Origin: Fimbriimonadaceae bacterium
GTDB lineage: Bacteria > Armatimonadota > Fimbriimonadia > Fimbriimonadales > Fimbriimonadaceae
Length of the DNA stretch: 64,000 nucleotides
NCBI GenBank assembly: GCA_022843485.1
Contig: JALHNM010000001.1
Coordinates: 310,001 to 374,000 of the forward strand
Direction: 5' to 3'
This document shows, piece after piece, positions 52,756-61,965 of this stretch. A program made the position numbers and the translations under genes. The notes under the pieces are model-generated. The model did no database searches. It was not told where the DNA came from and worked only from the letters and a program-made list of their open reading frames with translations. Each line of letters opens with the position of its first letter. The first letter of the stretch is position 1.

Positions 52756-54099
52756 ATGGGCGACCTCCTCGCGTGTTTCAAGGCCTACGACGTCCGCGGG
52801 GTCGTTCCGGACGAGCTGGACCCGGACCTCGCCTACGCCATCGGACGGGCCTACGCCGACGAGACCGGGGCCAAGACGGTCTGCGTCGGGCGCGACATCC
52901 GGCTCAGCGGGCCCGCTCTGTCGGAGTCCCTAGCGAGAGGCCTGAACGATGCGGGGGTCGATGTGGTCGACCTCGGCCTCGTCGGCACCGAGATGGTCTA
53001 TTTCGCGACCGCCCGCTACGGCTATGACGGCGGCGTGATGATCACCGCGAGCCACAACCCGCCGCAGTACAACGGCATGAAGATGGTGCGCCATGAGAGC
53101 CGCCCGATCAGCGGGGACTCAGGCCTGCGCTCGATCGAGAAGCGAGCCCACGGCGGTGTATGGGAGCGGGCCGGGACGGGGACGGTGACGGCCCAGGACT
53201 GTTACGAGGACTTCGTCGCCCACCTCCTCACGTTCGACGCCCAGCGGACGATCACGCCTTTGAAGGTGCTCGCGTCGCCTGGGAACGGGGCCGCCGGGCT
53301 CGCCCTCCGGGCCCTCGCCCCCCACCTCCCCCTCCACGTCACGAGCCTGATGGATGAGCCGGACGGGACCTTCCCGAACGGTGTCCCGAACCCGATCCTC
53401 CCCGAGAGCCGCAAGCCGGTCGAGGACGCGATGGCGGCCGGGGGCTACGACTTCGGCGTGGCCTGGGACGGTGACTACGACCGGGCTTTCTTCTTCGACG
53501 AGGCCGGCACCTTCATCGAGGGCTACTACATCGTCGGGCTGCTCGCCCAGGCGATCCTGGCCGAGCACCCAGGGGCGAGCGTTATCTACGACCCACGGCT
53601 CACCTGGAACACCCTCGACGTCGTCGCGAAGGCGGGCGGACGGGCGGTTCTCTGCAAGTCTGGGCATGCTTTCATCAAGGAAAGGATGAGGGCGGAGAAC
53701 GCGGTCTACGGCGGCGAGATGAGCGCCCACCACTACTTCCGCGACCACTGGTACTGCGACAGCGGGATGATCCCGCTCATGCTGGTTGCCAAGCTGGTGA
53801 GCCAGACGGGCCGCAGCCTGGGCGACCTGGTGGGGGAGATGGTGGCGAACTACCCCTGTTCGGGCGAGGTCAACTCCCACGTGGCGGACGTCCCCGGCAC
53901 GATCGCCCGGGTCGAGGCGGACTACGCCGACGGCCGGGTGGACAAGACCGACGGGGTCAGCGTCGAGTTCCCCGAGTGGCGGTTTAACTTACGAGGCTCG
54001 AACACCGAGCCCGTGATCCGGTTGAACGTCGAGTCCCGGGGCGACCGGGGCCTCATGGAGGCCAAGACGGCCGAGCTGCTAGCCAAAGTTCGGGCCTGA
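52756..54099 (+). CDS. Phosphomannomutase/phosphoglucomutase
   Basis: A 447-residue alpha-D-phosphohexomutase. ITASHNPPQYNGMKM holds the phosphoserine (in TASHNPP), WDGDYDRAFFFDE the Mg-binding DGDxD loop, GGEMSAHHYF the sugar-binding block and FPEWRFNLRGSNTEPVIRLNVE the phosphate-binding end. It interconverts hexose 6- and 1-phosphates for cell-surface sugars, probably both mannose and glucose as in AlgC/ManB. ATG 52756, divergent from nfo. Confidence 0.93.
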   Translation: MGDLLACFKAYDVRGVVPDELDPDLAYAIGRAYADETGAKTVCVGRDIRLSGPALSESLARGLNDAGVDVVDLGLVGTEMVYFATARYGYDGGVMITASHNPPQYNGMKMVRHESRPISGDSGLRSIEKRAHGGVWERAGTGTVTAQDCYEDFVAHLLTFDAQRTITPLKVLASPGNGAAGLALRALAPHLPLHVTSLMDEPDGTFPNGVPNPILPESRKPVEDAMAAGGYDFGVAWDGDYDRAFFFDEAGTFIEGYYIVGLLAQAILAEHPGASVIYDPRLTWNTLDVVAKAGGRAVLCKSGHAFIKERMRAENAVYGGEMSAHHYFRDHWYCDSGMIPLMLVAKLVSQTGRSLGDLVGEMVANYPCSGEVNSHVADVPGTIARVEADYADGRVDKTDGVSVEFPEWRFNLRGSNTEPVIRLNVESRGDRGLMEAKTAELLAKVRA

Positions 54100-54133
54100 A
54101 CGTCCCGAATTTCCCCGGCCAGGGCCCAGACCC

Positions 54134-54163
54134 TTGAACCGCCCGGGACTTTACGGGCATACT
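54134..54163 (+). promoter_or_regulatory. Candidate promoter of the SLH barrel gene
   Basis: TTGAAC (54134-54139) and CATACT (54158-54163) are separated by 18 bases. The transcript would carry a leader of about 155 bases before the ATG at 54328, long enough for structure-based control, as is common for abundant surface proteins. Confidence 0.4.
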
Positions 54164-54327
54164 ACCAGTGGGTCGAAGTATCGATCCGAACCGCGGGACA
54201 AGACGCAGGACGCGTCGCCGGGCGAAGTTCGCACGGTCTCACAGGGAACTTAAGGAAAGTTGTGAGTCTAGCGAGCGTAAGCTCAGCGTCCGCCTCGTCT
54301 CGGTCCGCATCAGGAGACAACGAGACA

Positions 54328-56229
54328 ATGAACCGAACCCTCAAGTTCGCTCTGGGCATGGCCATCGCCGTTTCGGCGGTGCCCGGCTTCGCCCAGGGTC
54401 AGTTCCCGGACGTTCTTCCGGACAATCACTGGGCCTACACGGCCGTTCAGGAGCTCCGCGAAGCCGGCATCCTTGTCGGCTACCCGGACGGCCTGTACCG
54501 TGGCAACCGCCCGCTGAGCCGCTACGAGTTCGCCGCCGCCCTCTACGCCGCCTACAAGCGGATGATGGGGATGCACGGTGAGCTCGCCGACCGCGTCGCC
54601 GAGCTCGAGAAAATGGTCAAGGGCATGGGCGGCAGCGACACCGGCCCCATCACCGCTCAGATCGCCGACCTCCGCAAGCAGGTCGACGGAATGAAGGGCT
54701 GGGCCAAGCGGATCGAGGACCTCGAGCGCGGCGCGAAGGAGTTCGAAGCCGAGCTCGCCTCGATGGGCGTCGACATGAAGAAGATGCGCGAGGACCTCAA
54801 CGGCCTCGAAGAGCGCGTCAGCAAGCTCGAGAAGGTCAAGCCGGCCGTCACGATCAGCGGCGACCTCAACTTCCTCGTGCTCGCCGGTCACTCGACCGAC
54901 AACGAGTTCGGCCAGACGCCGGACGGCCGCGTCCTCGGTGAGTCGAAGGGCACCCCCTCGACCGTGGCCGGTCTCAGCCAGGACCTCAACGTCCTGCACG
55001 AGGCTGCGTTCACGTTCAAGGGCACCAACGAGGAAGGTCCGAAGTGGGAAGTCACGCTCGTCCAGAGCAACCTCCTCGCTAACGGCGGCGCGACCGGCCT
55101 GATCAACTACAACAGCGTCGGCTCGGGCACCGCGTTCAGCACCGGCGGCTCGTCGACCTACGTTCACAGCGCCACCGTGTCGTTCGACAGCGCGCTCGTC
55201 GGTCAGGGCTTCGGCGCCGTCATCGGTCGCATGGGCTACCAGGTCGGCCCGTACCTCTTCAAGAGGACGGACTACACCGACTACTACGCCAACGAGCGAT
55301 GGGACGACGGGAACCACCGCATGGACGGCGGCCTCCTGAAGTTCAACTTCGGCGCGGCTAAGCTCCACGTGTTCGGTGGCGTCAACACCGGCATCCAGAC
55401 CAACGCGGGCACCGAGGTCAGCCCGATCGGCGGCGGGTTCGTCGACCGGACCCTCGGCGTGCAGGTCGTCTTCCCGATCGGGGAGATGGGCGGCGTCAAC
55501 CTCGCCTACCTCTGGCACGACAGCAACGACCTCGCGGTCGCTCCGAACGGGAACAACTTCAACCGCATCAACGTGTACGGTGGTGAAGTCAACCTCGGCT
55601 TCGACAAGTTCAAGGTCTACGGCGCCTACTCCAAGACGCCGCTGAGCGAGAACACGTCGAACGCCCTCGACGAGGACAACTCGGCCTTCCACGCCGGCAT
55701 CAAGTACGACGGTGGCAACTTCACCGTCGGTGGCGGCTACCGCGAAGTCGAGAACTTCTTCTCGGCCGCCGGCAGCTGGGGCCGCATCGGTAACCAGTGG
55801 AACCCGACGAACATCAAGGGCTTCAACGCCATGGTGTCGTTCAACGCCGGTGAGAACCTGAAGCTCTACGCCAAGGGTGAGTTCGCCGAGCCGAAGGAGA
55901 ACGTGGTCGGTTACGCGTTCAACGGGTTCGACAAGATGAACACGTTCACGGTCGGCCTGGACTACAAGCTCGCCGAGAACTGGGGCGCCATGCTCAAGTA
56001 CGAGGACACGAAGTTCGACCTCGTCGGCGCCGGCGCCGATCCGAAGCAGAAGTGGTACACCGTCGGGATCAACTACGGTCTCGGTGGCAACGCCAACATC
56101 CGCTTCACCTACCAGTTCAGCGACCTGGACTTCGGCGCCACGCCGGCCGGTGTCGCCCTCGACCCGGTGGGCAACGGCGGCCGCTACAAGGGTGGCCTCC
56201 TCGGCACCCAGCTCACGGTCCGCTTCTAA
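54328..56229 (+). CDS. SLH-domain outer-membrane beta-barrel protein
   Basis: A 633-residue exported protein. A signal peptide (MAIAVSAVPGFAQ) is followed by one SLH domain (FPDVLPDNHWAYTAVQELREAGILVGYPDGLYRGNRPLSRYEFAAAL, about 24-75), a coiled coil (about 85-180, KQVDGMKGWAKRIEDLERGAKEFEAELASMG), and a long barrel of amphipathic strands ending in a terminal aromatic (LTVRF). This layout matches SlpA-like porins of Deinococcus, Thermus and Armatimonadota, which bind the cell wall through SLH and span the outer membrane. It is likely abundant, with a strong promoter-like leader and a strong terminator. ATG 54328, after AGGAG. Confidence 0.88.
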   Translation: MNRTLKFALGMAIAVSAVPGFAQGQFPDVLPDNHWAYTAVQELREAGILVGYPDGLYRGNRPLSRYEFAAALYAAYKRMMGMHGELADRVAELEKMVKGMGGSDTGPITAQIADLRKQVDGMKGWAKRIEDLERGAKEFEAELASMGVDMKKMREDLNGLEERVSKLEKVKPAVTISGDLNFLVLAGHSTDNEFGQTPDGRVLGESKGTPSTVAGLSQDLNVLHEAAFTFKGTNEEGPKWEVTLVQSNLLANGGATGLINYNSVGSGTAFSTGGSSTYVHSATVSFDSALVGQGFGAVIGRMGYQVGPYLFKRTDYTDYYANERWDDGNHRMDGGLLKFNFGAAKLHVFGGVNTGIQTNAGTEVSPIGGGFVDRTLGVQVVFPIGEMGGVNLAYLWHDSNDLAVAPNGNNFNRINVYGGEVNLGFDKFKVYGAYSKTPLSENTSNALDEDNSAFHAGIKYDGGNFTVGGGYREVENFFSAAGSWGRIGNQWNPTNIKGFNAMVSFNAGENLKLYAKGEFAEPKENVVGYAFNGFDKMNTFTVGLDYKLAENWGAMLKYEDTKFDLVGAGADPKQKWYTVGINYGLGGNANIRFTYQFSDLDFGATPAGVALDPVGNGGRYKGGLLGTQLTVRF

Positions 56230-56246
56230 GCGAGACCCGCGCTCGA

Positions 56247-56284
56247 AACGGTGCCCCGGTCGAAAGGCCGGGGCACCGTTCGTT
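56247..56284 (+). terminator. Terminator of the SLH barrel gene
   Basis: A perfect 13-bp stem (AACGGTGCCCCGG and complement) with an 8-base loop is followed by CGTTT, 17 bases past the stop. Confidence 0.85.
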
Positions 56285-56331
56285 TAGGCCCCGAGGGAAC
56301 CCGGCGTGAACCGAGCAATAATAGCGGTGAC

Positions 56332-56775
56332 ATGAAGGACACCCGCCTCACGCGAACCGCCCTCGTCGTCGCCGCCGTCCTCGGACTCACCGCCGTCGGC
56401 TACCCCCAGCTGAAGCAGGCCATCAAGGTCATCGGCGTGGGCGCCGCCGTCAAGCAATTCGGCCCGCAGATCAACAAGGAGTTCAACAAGCTCACCGGGC
56501 ACAAGGACACCGACAAGAGCTTCACGAAGGTCGTCCCGATCATCACCGTCGGCCTCAACACCCGCGGCGGGATCGGCGCGGCGCAGGTCATGGGGTCGAA
56601 GTCGAACGTCGAGAAGGTCGTCGCCGTCGCTGCACCCGAGATCGACCTCTTCGGTCGAGAGATTCGGATCCAAGCCCTCATCCCGGTCGATAAGTCGGCC
56701 GATCTGAAGGACATCAAGACGATCAAGGCCGTCGACGGCGTCGGAGTGAGCGGGATCGTCGACCTTAAGCTCTAA
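56332..56775 (+). CDS. Exported protein of unknown function
   Basis: A 147-residue protein with an uncleaved-looking or cleavable N-terminal helix (TALVVAAVLGLTAVGYPQL). The mature part repeats basic and aliphatic stretches: KQAIKVIGVGAAVKQFGPQINKEFNKLTGHKDTDKSFTKVVPIITVGLNTRGGIGAAQVMG and later APEIDLFGREIRIQALIPV. A GIGAAQVMG segment is typical of the small group of exported proteins annotated only as hypothetical in Fimbriimonas-like genomes, as far as I recall. No catalytic motif. ATG 56332 is chosen as the leader upstream is not hydrophobic. Confidence 0.6.
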   Translation: MKDTRLTRTALVVAAVLGLTAVGYPQLKQAIKVIGVGAAVKQFGPQINKEFNKLTGHKDTDKSFTKVVPIITVGLNTRGGIGAAQVMGSKSNVEKVVAVAAPEIDLFGREIRIQALIPVDKSADLKDIKTIKAVDGVGVSGIVDLKL

Positions 56776-56850
56776 CCCCAGCCAGCGAGCTAGCGGCAGG
56801 GATGCCCGCCCCGGGCGCACTCCCGCGCCGAAACCGAGTAGAACTCCGAG

Positions 56851-59800
56851 ATGCGCACCGTCCGTGCCGCCCTCGGGGTTCTTGCTCTGAGCGCGGCCTC
56901 CGCCGCCCTCGGGTCGATCGCCCGAACGACCGACCCCGCCCTCTCCCCGGACGGCCAGACCCTCGCCTTCGTGTGGCAGGGCGACGTCTGGACCGTCCCG
57001 GCCAAGGGAGGTGAGGCCCGACGCCTCACCGTCCACCCGGGAGAGGACACATGGCCCAAGTGGAGCCCGGACGGCCGGACGCTCGTCTTCGCGTCGGATC
57101 GATTCGGCAGCCTCGACCTCTTCGCCATGGAGCCCGACGGCACCGGCGTGCGCCGTCTCACCTTCGATAGCGCCTCCGAGTTCCCGACCTCGTTCTCGCC
57201 GGACGGGCAGACGGTCGTGGGCCACACCAACGCCTGGGGGCGCATGGACCTCTTCCGGGTCCCGCTCACCGGCGGGGAGACGATCCGGCTCACCGGCCAC
57301 CCTCTAGAGCTCGAGTACTACGCCACCGTCTCGCCAGACGGGCGCTTCGTCGCCTATAACTCCCACGGTGGCCCGGGCAACTGGCGCAAGCCTGGCTTCG
57401 GAGGGGCCGGGGCCTCGAGCCTCTTCCTCGCCGAGTACGGCGTGCCCCTCACCGCCCACCGCCCGCTCTGGGAGTCGGACCACAACGACCTCTGGCCCGT
57501 CTTCCTCTCGGCGCGCGAGGTCGCGTTCGTCTCGAACCGGGGCGGGGCACCGAACGTCTGGGTCGGCACGATCGGCGGCAACCCCAAGGCCCTCACCGAG
57601 TTCGCCGACGGGACGATCAGGGCCCTCTCTGCCAGCCGCGACGGCAAAACCCTCGCCTTCCAGAAGGACAGCCGGATCTGGGTGATCGACCGGGCCACTC
57701 GCCGGGCCGCGCCGGTTGAGATCATGGCCCCGGCCGACGCGCCGCGCAACCCCGTCCAGCGTCTCGACCTCAGCACGGGTGCGGGCGCCATGGCCGTCAG
57801 CCCGAACGGAAAGCGGGCCGTCCTCGCCGTGCGCGGCGACCTGTTCTTGATCCCCGAGCGAGGGGGCACGACCCGTCGCCTCACCACCTCCCCGAGGCTC
57901 GACAGCCAGCCCGTCTGGCTCGACGATCAGACCGTCCTCTACGTCGCCTCGGCCGAGAAGGGCCGGCGCGAGCTCTGGACCGTGGCGCTCGACGGGACGG
58001 CTAAGCCCTTCCTCACCGACGCGCTCGACCTCAACTCCCCGGCCCTCTCGCCGGACCGCAAGACCGTGGCCCTTCACCGGGGCGACCGCGAGATCGTCGT
58101 CGTCCCGGCCGCCGGGGGCACTCCGAGGGTCCTCGCGACCGGCGACTTCGGGAGCGCCTTGATGGGCGCGCCTCAGTTCAATTGGTCCCCCGATGGGGCA
58201 TGGCTCGTGTTCCAGCGTACGCTCTCGAGGAGCGTCGAGAACGCGGTCGTGAAGGTCGAAGGGGGCGAAACCCTCACCGTCGCCCGGGTCGGCAAGGGCT
58301 CGTCCGTCCCCCTCTTCACCGCCGACGGCCGAGGAATCGTGTTCTCGATCACCGAGGGCCTGAACTACTCCGAGTCTCGCAACTCGACGTCACCCCTGGC
58401 TATCGTCGATCTGGTCCCGGCGGACATCACCTTCACCGAAGACGACCTGGACAAGCTCGACGAGCCGAAGAAGGAGGAGCCCAAGGAGGTCACGGTCAAG
58501 ATCGAGCCGCGGGGTCTCCTGGAACGGCGCCGGACTCTCACGACCACCACTGCCGGGAGCTTGGCGTCCGGCCCAGACGGCAAGGTCGTCTACGCCAACG
58601 TCGACGGACAGTTCTCGACCGTGGACGTGAAGACCGGTGCGGTCCGGCCGGTGGCAGGTGTGACGGGGTCGGTCTCGAGCCCCGAGCTCTCGCCCGACCG
58701 CCGGAAGCTCTACTTCCTCCAGGCCGGTCGCCCGTTCGCCCTGACGTTCGCTGGGGGCGCGGTCGCCCCGGTCGCGTTCAGCGCACAGTTCACGGTCGAC
58801 GCGGCGCAGGAGGAGCAGGCCCTCTTCGAGGAGGTCTGGTGGGCGCTCGACCGGATGTACTACGACCCCAAGATGCAGGGCAAGGACTGGGCCGCGATCA
58901 AGGAGCGGTTCCGACCGCTCGTGCCGAAGGTCCAGAGCCGCGAGGACTTCTACGCCCTCATGGCCGAGATGCTCGAGCAGCTCGACAGCTCCCACCTCGG
59001 CGCGACGCCCCCGGCCACCGCGCCGCGCGAAGGGCGCGAGGAGACGGCGTGGCTTGGAGTCGAGTGGGACTGGGCCGCCCTCGCCGCCCGAGGTGAGTAC
59101 CGGGTCGCCAAGGTCTATGGCCGGGGCCCGTCGGCCCTTCCGACGAGCGAGCTTCGCCCCGGGGACCGGGTGACTCGGGTTGACGGGGTTGCGCCCACTC
59201 CCGACCGGCCCGTCGCCCGGCTCCTCGAGGGACGCGCAGGCCGACGGGTCGTGCTCACCGTGGAACGAGAGGTGCGGGAGGTCGAGGTCGCGATCCAGCC
59301 TGTACGCCCCACGGTGCGGACCGGTGCCCTCTATGAGGACTGGGTGGCTTGGAACCGGGCCACCGTCGACCGCCTGAGCCAGGGTCGGCTCGGGTACCTC
59401 CACATCGAGGGCATGGACGCCCCGAGCCTCGACCGGTTCCTCGTCGAGTCTGCGACGCTGCTCGAGGGTAAGTCTGGCTACGTCGTCGACGTCCGCTACA
59501 ACGGCGGGGGCTTCACGAGCCACATCATCCTGAACCTGATGCGCAAGGAACCCTGGCTGATCCGGACGACCCGCGACCGTCCGGGAGTGGAGGTCAGCGA
59601 GAACATCTGGCGTGGGAACTCGATCGAGCTCCCGGCGGCGTGCCTCATCAACGGGTCGTCGTTCAGCAACGCCGAGATCTTTGCCGAGGGGTTCCGCCAG
59701 CTCAAGCTTGGGCCCATCGTCGGCGTGCCGACGGCAGGGGGGGTCATCGGGACCGGAGGCTATGGCCTTTGGGACGGGGGCTCGGTCCGAATGCCCGGCT

Positions 59801-59949
59801 CGGGCGCTTTCGCTCTCGACGGGGAGAACCTCGAGGGGAACGGACGGCGGCCGGACATCCTCGTGCCCTGGGACCCGAACTCCTGGCAAGCCGGGGCCGA
59901 CCCCCAACTCGAGCGGGTCGTGGCCGAACTCCTGCGCCGCCTCGACTGA
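56851..59949 (+). CDS. Tricorn-like S41-family protease with beta-propeller
   Basis: A 1032-residue exported protein. After a signal (ALGVLALSAASAALGS) come TolB/WD40-like blades with repeated SPDG motifs (DPALSPDGQTLAFV, KWSPDGRTLVFASDR, TVSPDGRFVAYN and more), a second propeller (about 330-640), a helical linker (EVWWALDRMYYDPKMQGKDWAAIKERFRPL), a PDZ domain (VAKVYGRGPSALPTSELRPGDRVTRVDGV) and the S41 serine-protease core. NGSSFSNAEIFAEGFRQL carries the likely nucleophile serine, GVPTAGGVIGTGGYGLWDGG the closing loop. It resembles archaeal Tricorn, which degrades peptides in the cytoplasm; here it is exported. ATG 56851. Confidence 0.88.
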   Translation: MRTVRAALGVLALSAASAALGSIARTTDPALSPDGQTLAFVWQGDVWTVPAKGGEARRLTVHPGEDTWPKWSPDGRTLVFASDRFGSLDLFAMEPDGTGVRRLTFDSASEFPTSFSPDGQTVVGHTNAWGRMDLFRVPLTGGETIRLTGHPLELEYYATVSPDGRFVAYNSHGGPGNWRKPGFGGAGASSLFLAEYGVPLTAHRPLWESDHNDLWPVFLSAREVAFVSNRGGAPNVWVGTIGGNPKALTEFADGTIRALSASRDGKTLAFQKDSRIWVIDRATRRAAPVEIMAPADAPRNPVQRLDLSTGAGAMAVSPNGKRAVLAVRGDLFLIPERGGTTRRLTTSPRLDSQPVWLDDQTVLYVASAEKGRRELWTVALDGTAKPFLTDALDLNSPALSPDRKTVALHRGDREIVVVPAAGGTPRVLATGDFGSALMGAPQFNWSPDGAWLVFQRTLSRSVENAVVKVEGGETLTVARVGKGSSVPLFTADGRGIVFSITEGLNYSESRNSTSPLAIVDLVPADITFTEDDLDKLDEPKKEEPKEVTVKIEPRGLLERRRTLTTTTAGSLASGPDGKVVYANVDGQFSTVDVKTGAVRPVAGVTGSVSSPELSPDRRKLYFLQAGRPFALTFAGGAVAPVAFSAQFTVDAAQEEQALFEEVWWALDRMYYDPKMQGKDWAAIKERFRPLVPKVQSREDFYALMAEMLEQLDSSHLGATPPATAPREGREETAWLGVEWDWAALAARGEYRVAKVYGRGPSALPTSELRPGDRVTRVDGVAPTPDRPVARLLEGRAGRRVVLTVEREVREVEVAIQPVRPTVRTGALYEDWVAWNRATVDRLSQGRLGYLHIEGMDAPSLDRFLVESATLLEGKSGYVVDVRYNGGGFTSHIILNLMRKEPWLIRTTRDRPGVEVSENIWRGNSIELPAACLINGSSFSNAEIFAEGFRQLKLGPIVGVPTAGGVIGTGGYGLWDGGSVRMPGSGAFALDGENLEGNGRRPDILVPWDPNSWQAGADPQLERVVAELLRRLD

Positions 59950-59974
59950 CCTCACTTCCCTCCCGGCACTGTGG

Positions 59975-60001
59975 GGGCCCCCGGTCGTCAACCGGGGGCC
60001 C
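59975..60001. terminator. Terminator between the protease and hsp20 genes
   Basis: GGGCCCCCGGT (59975-59985) pairs perfectly with its complement (59991-60001) around CGTCA. It lies 25 bases past the protease stop and ends that transcript. Confidence 0.75.
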
Positions 60002-60051
60002 TCGCTCGTGTTGGGAGTCTTGTCGACCGACACTGTCCTAGGACGCAGGAA

Positions 60052-60074
60052 ATATGAGCGTGACACGCTCATAT
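60052..60074. promoter_or_regulatory. Perfect 11-bp palindrome before hsp20
   Basis: ATATGAGCGTG and CACGCTCATAT flank a single A, 24 bases before the ATG at 60098. The sequence matches neither CIRCE nor the HspR site. It overlaps a possible -10 (TATCAT, 60072-60077), so repressor binding there would block transcription. Confidence 0.6.
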
Positions 60075-60097
60075 CATACCACTGGAGGACAATCAGA

Positions 60098-60550
60098 ATG
60101 ACGATCCGACCCATTTCCGTCACCCACCCGCTCCACGAGATGGAGCGGTTCGACCGCCTCTCCGACGCCTTCTTCCCGACTCGGAGCCGGGTCTCTGTGC
60201 CTCAGGGATCGTCCCTGCCGCTCGACGTGTTCGAGAAGGACGGGCGAGTCGTGGTCCGGGCGAGCATGCCGGGCCTCAAGCCGGAGGACGTCGAAGTTTC
60301 GATCGACGACCGAGTCCTGACGGTCTCGGGCACGCTCGGGTTCGACGAAGAGCACAAGGACGCGAGGGTTTTCGTCCGCGAGATCGCGACGGGGAGCTTC
60401 AGCCGGTCCATCCGACTGCCCGACGACGTCGACACGGACAAGGCCGAGGCGACGTTCGAGAACGGGATGGTCTCCGTGACCTTCCCTCGCCTCGTCGAGA
60501 CGAAGCCGACTCCGGTTCGAGTACCCGTTAAGCCGGTCTCAGGGCCCTGA
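60098..60550 (+). CDS. Small heat-shock protein, Hsp20 family
   Basis: A 150-residue alpha-crystallin-type chaperone. The domain runs from LPLDVFEKDGRVVVRASMPGLKPEDVEVSIDDRVLTVSG to ARVFVREIATGSFSRSIRLPDDVDTDKAEATFENGMVSVTFPR, with the hallmark GxL/GMVSVTFP. Such proteins hold unfolding clients. ATG 60098, after GGAGGAC. Expression probably follows the palindrome just upstream. Confidence 0.9.
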   Translation: MTIRPISVTHPLHEMERFDRLSDAFFPTRSRVSVPQGSSLPLDVFEKDGRVVVRASMPGLKPEDVEVSIDDRVLTVSGTLGFDEEHKDARVFVREIATGSFSRSIRLPDDVDTDKAEATFENGMVSVTFPRLVETKPTPVRVPVKPVSGP

Positions 60551-60654
60551 GCGTGACGACAGGGGCCGGTTTGGGTTGGTGCCCGGGCCGGCCCCGGTTC
60601 GATATGGGACTTTAATCCTATTGCCCAGGAGTATGCCGGGGCCCTGATGCCTAG

Positions 60655-60673
60655 TGTTAAGCACTCCTTAACA
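60655..60673. promoter_or_regulatory. 7-bp palindrome upstream of the pseudopilin
   Basis: TGTTAAG and CTTAACA flank CACTC, 76 bases before the ATG at 60749. It lies in the only intergenic space ahead of the gene, so operator use is plausible. Confidence 0.4.
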
Positions 60674-60748
60674 TTCGGGTCGCACAATGCTGACGCAGCG
60701 GTGGCCATTGGCGTCGTGTCGGGCCGCGCGCGTCAAGAGGCATCATCC

Positions 60749-61693
60749 ATGCGCAGAGCTTTTACCCTGATCGAGCTCCTCGTCGTCATCGCGATCATCG
60801 CGATCCTCGCCGCCATCCTGTTCCCGGTCTTCGCCCAGGCGAAAACGGCCGCGAAGAAGGCCAGTCAGATTTCGAACACGAAGCAGCTCGGCATCGGCGT
60901 CATGCTGTACATGGGCGACTCTGACGACCTTTACCCGCGACAAGACGACTGCGTGGACAAGTCCTCGCTCAACCCGGTCCTCAACACCCGGGCGTTCGCC
61001 CCGAACGGCGTCGGCTGCGTCACCGCCCCGTTCTTCTACCGCACGAACCACTTCAGCTGGCAGAAGTGGGTGCGCCCGTACACCAAGAACGTCGATATCT
61101 TCAAGCACTCGGCCCGCCCGCCGATCGACCTCAATACGAGTTCGTGCCCGCAAGGCGTGTGGAGTTCCTGCGGCCAGCTCGGCGGCTCGATGGCCATCAA
61201 CCTCGCGCTGACCGGGGCCCTCAACACCTACGGCGACCCGAACCGCAACGGGGCGAACCGGCAAAGCTTCCTCGGCGGCAACCAGTCCTCGATCCCGGAC
61301 AACGCGGCTGCCTGGCTCCTCATGGAGCTCTTCAACGCCGACGTCACGTTCGCCCCGGTCTTCACGACCCCCTCGAACGTGCGTGACCAGACGGCATGGC
61401 CGGTCGCCATCCGGGAACTCTGGATCCCGAACTTCATGAAGGCCACCACTGGGACCTGCGCCTACACGAACGAGATCGACCCGTCGAAGTACCCGTTCGG
61501 GAGCACGATCATCCTGGGTATGGCCGACAGCAGCACGAAGGCGATGAACATCCGGCAGTTCCTGTCGAACACCCCGACCCAGAACGACTACCGCGTCAAC
61601 AGCCGGTGGGCCTGCACCTTCACGGGTGGGGCTTGGACGATCACCAGCGCGCCGACGTACACGGGCTCCTGGCCGATGTGGGCCCTGCAGTAA
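60749..61693 (+). CDS. DUF1559-type pseudopilin, type II secretion/type IV pilin-like
   Basis: A 314-residue protein with a class-III prepilin N-terminus: [31 protein letters not shown], where cleavage precedes F and E+5 is present. The remainder is a long globular domain with Cys pairs and repeated Asn/Gly loops ([15 protein letters not shown]-type) of the DUF1559/SBP_bac_10 pseudopilin group abundant in Planctomycetes and Armatimonadota. ATG 60749 is chosen because it starts the prepilin signal; the leader upstream is not compatible. The stop shares one base with the lipoprotein gene. Confidence 0.85.
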   Translation: MRRAFTLIELLVVIAIIAILAAILFPVFAQAKTAAKKASQISNTKQLGIGVMLYMGDSDDLYPRQDDCVDKSSLNPVLNTRAFAPNGVGCVTAPFFYRTNHFSWQKWVRPYTKNVDIFKHSARPPIDLNTSSCPQGVWSSCGQLGGSMAINLALTGALNTYGDPNRNGANRQSFLGGNQSSIPDNAAAWLLMELFNADVTFAPVFTTPSNVRDQTAWPVAIRELWIPNFMKATTGTCAYTNEIDPSKYPFGSTIILGMADSSTKAMNIRQFLSNTPTQNDYRVNSRWACTFTGGAWTITSAPTYTGSWPMWALQ

Positions 61694-61869
61694 TGAAGCA
61701 GGCCTTCAAGGTGCTCGTCCTTCTTGTCGCCGGCCTCGCGGTCGTCGGGTGCGGGGATCTCGGTCCCACCGACTCCGACATCGCGAAGGAGCGGGAGAAG
61801 GTCAAGGCCGCGAACGAGCAGGGCATGAAGGAGAACCCGCCGCCCCCCGGCGAAGGGCCTCAGAACTAA
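61693..61869 (+). CDS. Small lipoprotein, translationally coupled to the pseudopilin
   Basis: A 58-residue protein: KVLVLLVAGLAVVGC is a lipoprotein signal with lipobox VVGC, and the mature part is short and charged (DLGPTDSDIAKEREKVKAANEQ) ending in Pro-rich sequence. It begins on the last base of the pseudopilin stop (TAATG). Such small lipoproteins follow DUF1559 pilins in related genomes, but the role is unknown. Confidence 0.7.
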   Translation: MKQAFKVLVLLVAGLAVVGCGDLGPTDSDIAKEREKVKAANEQGMKENPPPPGEGPQN

Positions 61870-61903
61870 AGCCCGAGGCCCTCACCGAGGGCCAGACGAA
61901 AGA

Positions 61904-61937
61904 GAGCGGGGTCGAGCGAAATCGCTCGACCCCGCTC
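61904..61937. terminator. Long hairpin between the lipoprotein and Fur-family genes
   Basis: A perfect 15-bp stem (GAGCGGGGTCGAGCG and complement) around AAAT separates convergent genes and can end both transcripts. Confidence 0.7.
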
Positions 61938-61965
61938 CTAGTTCGGGCGGGCGGGAAAGCCCTGG

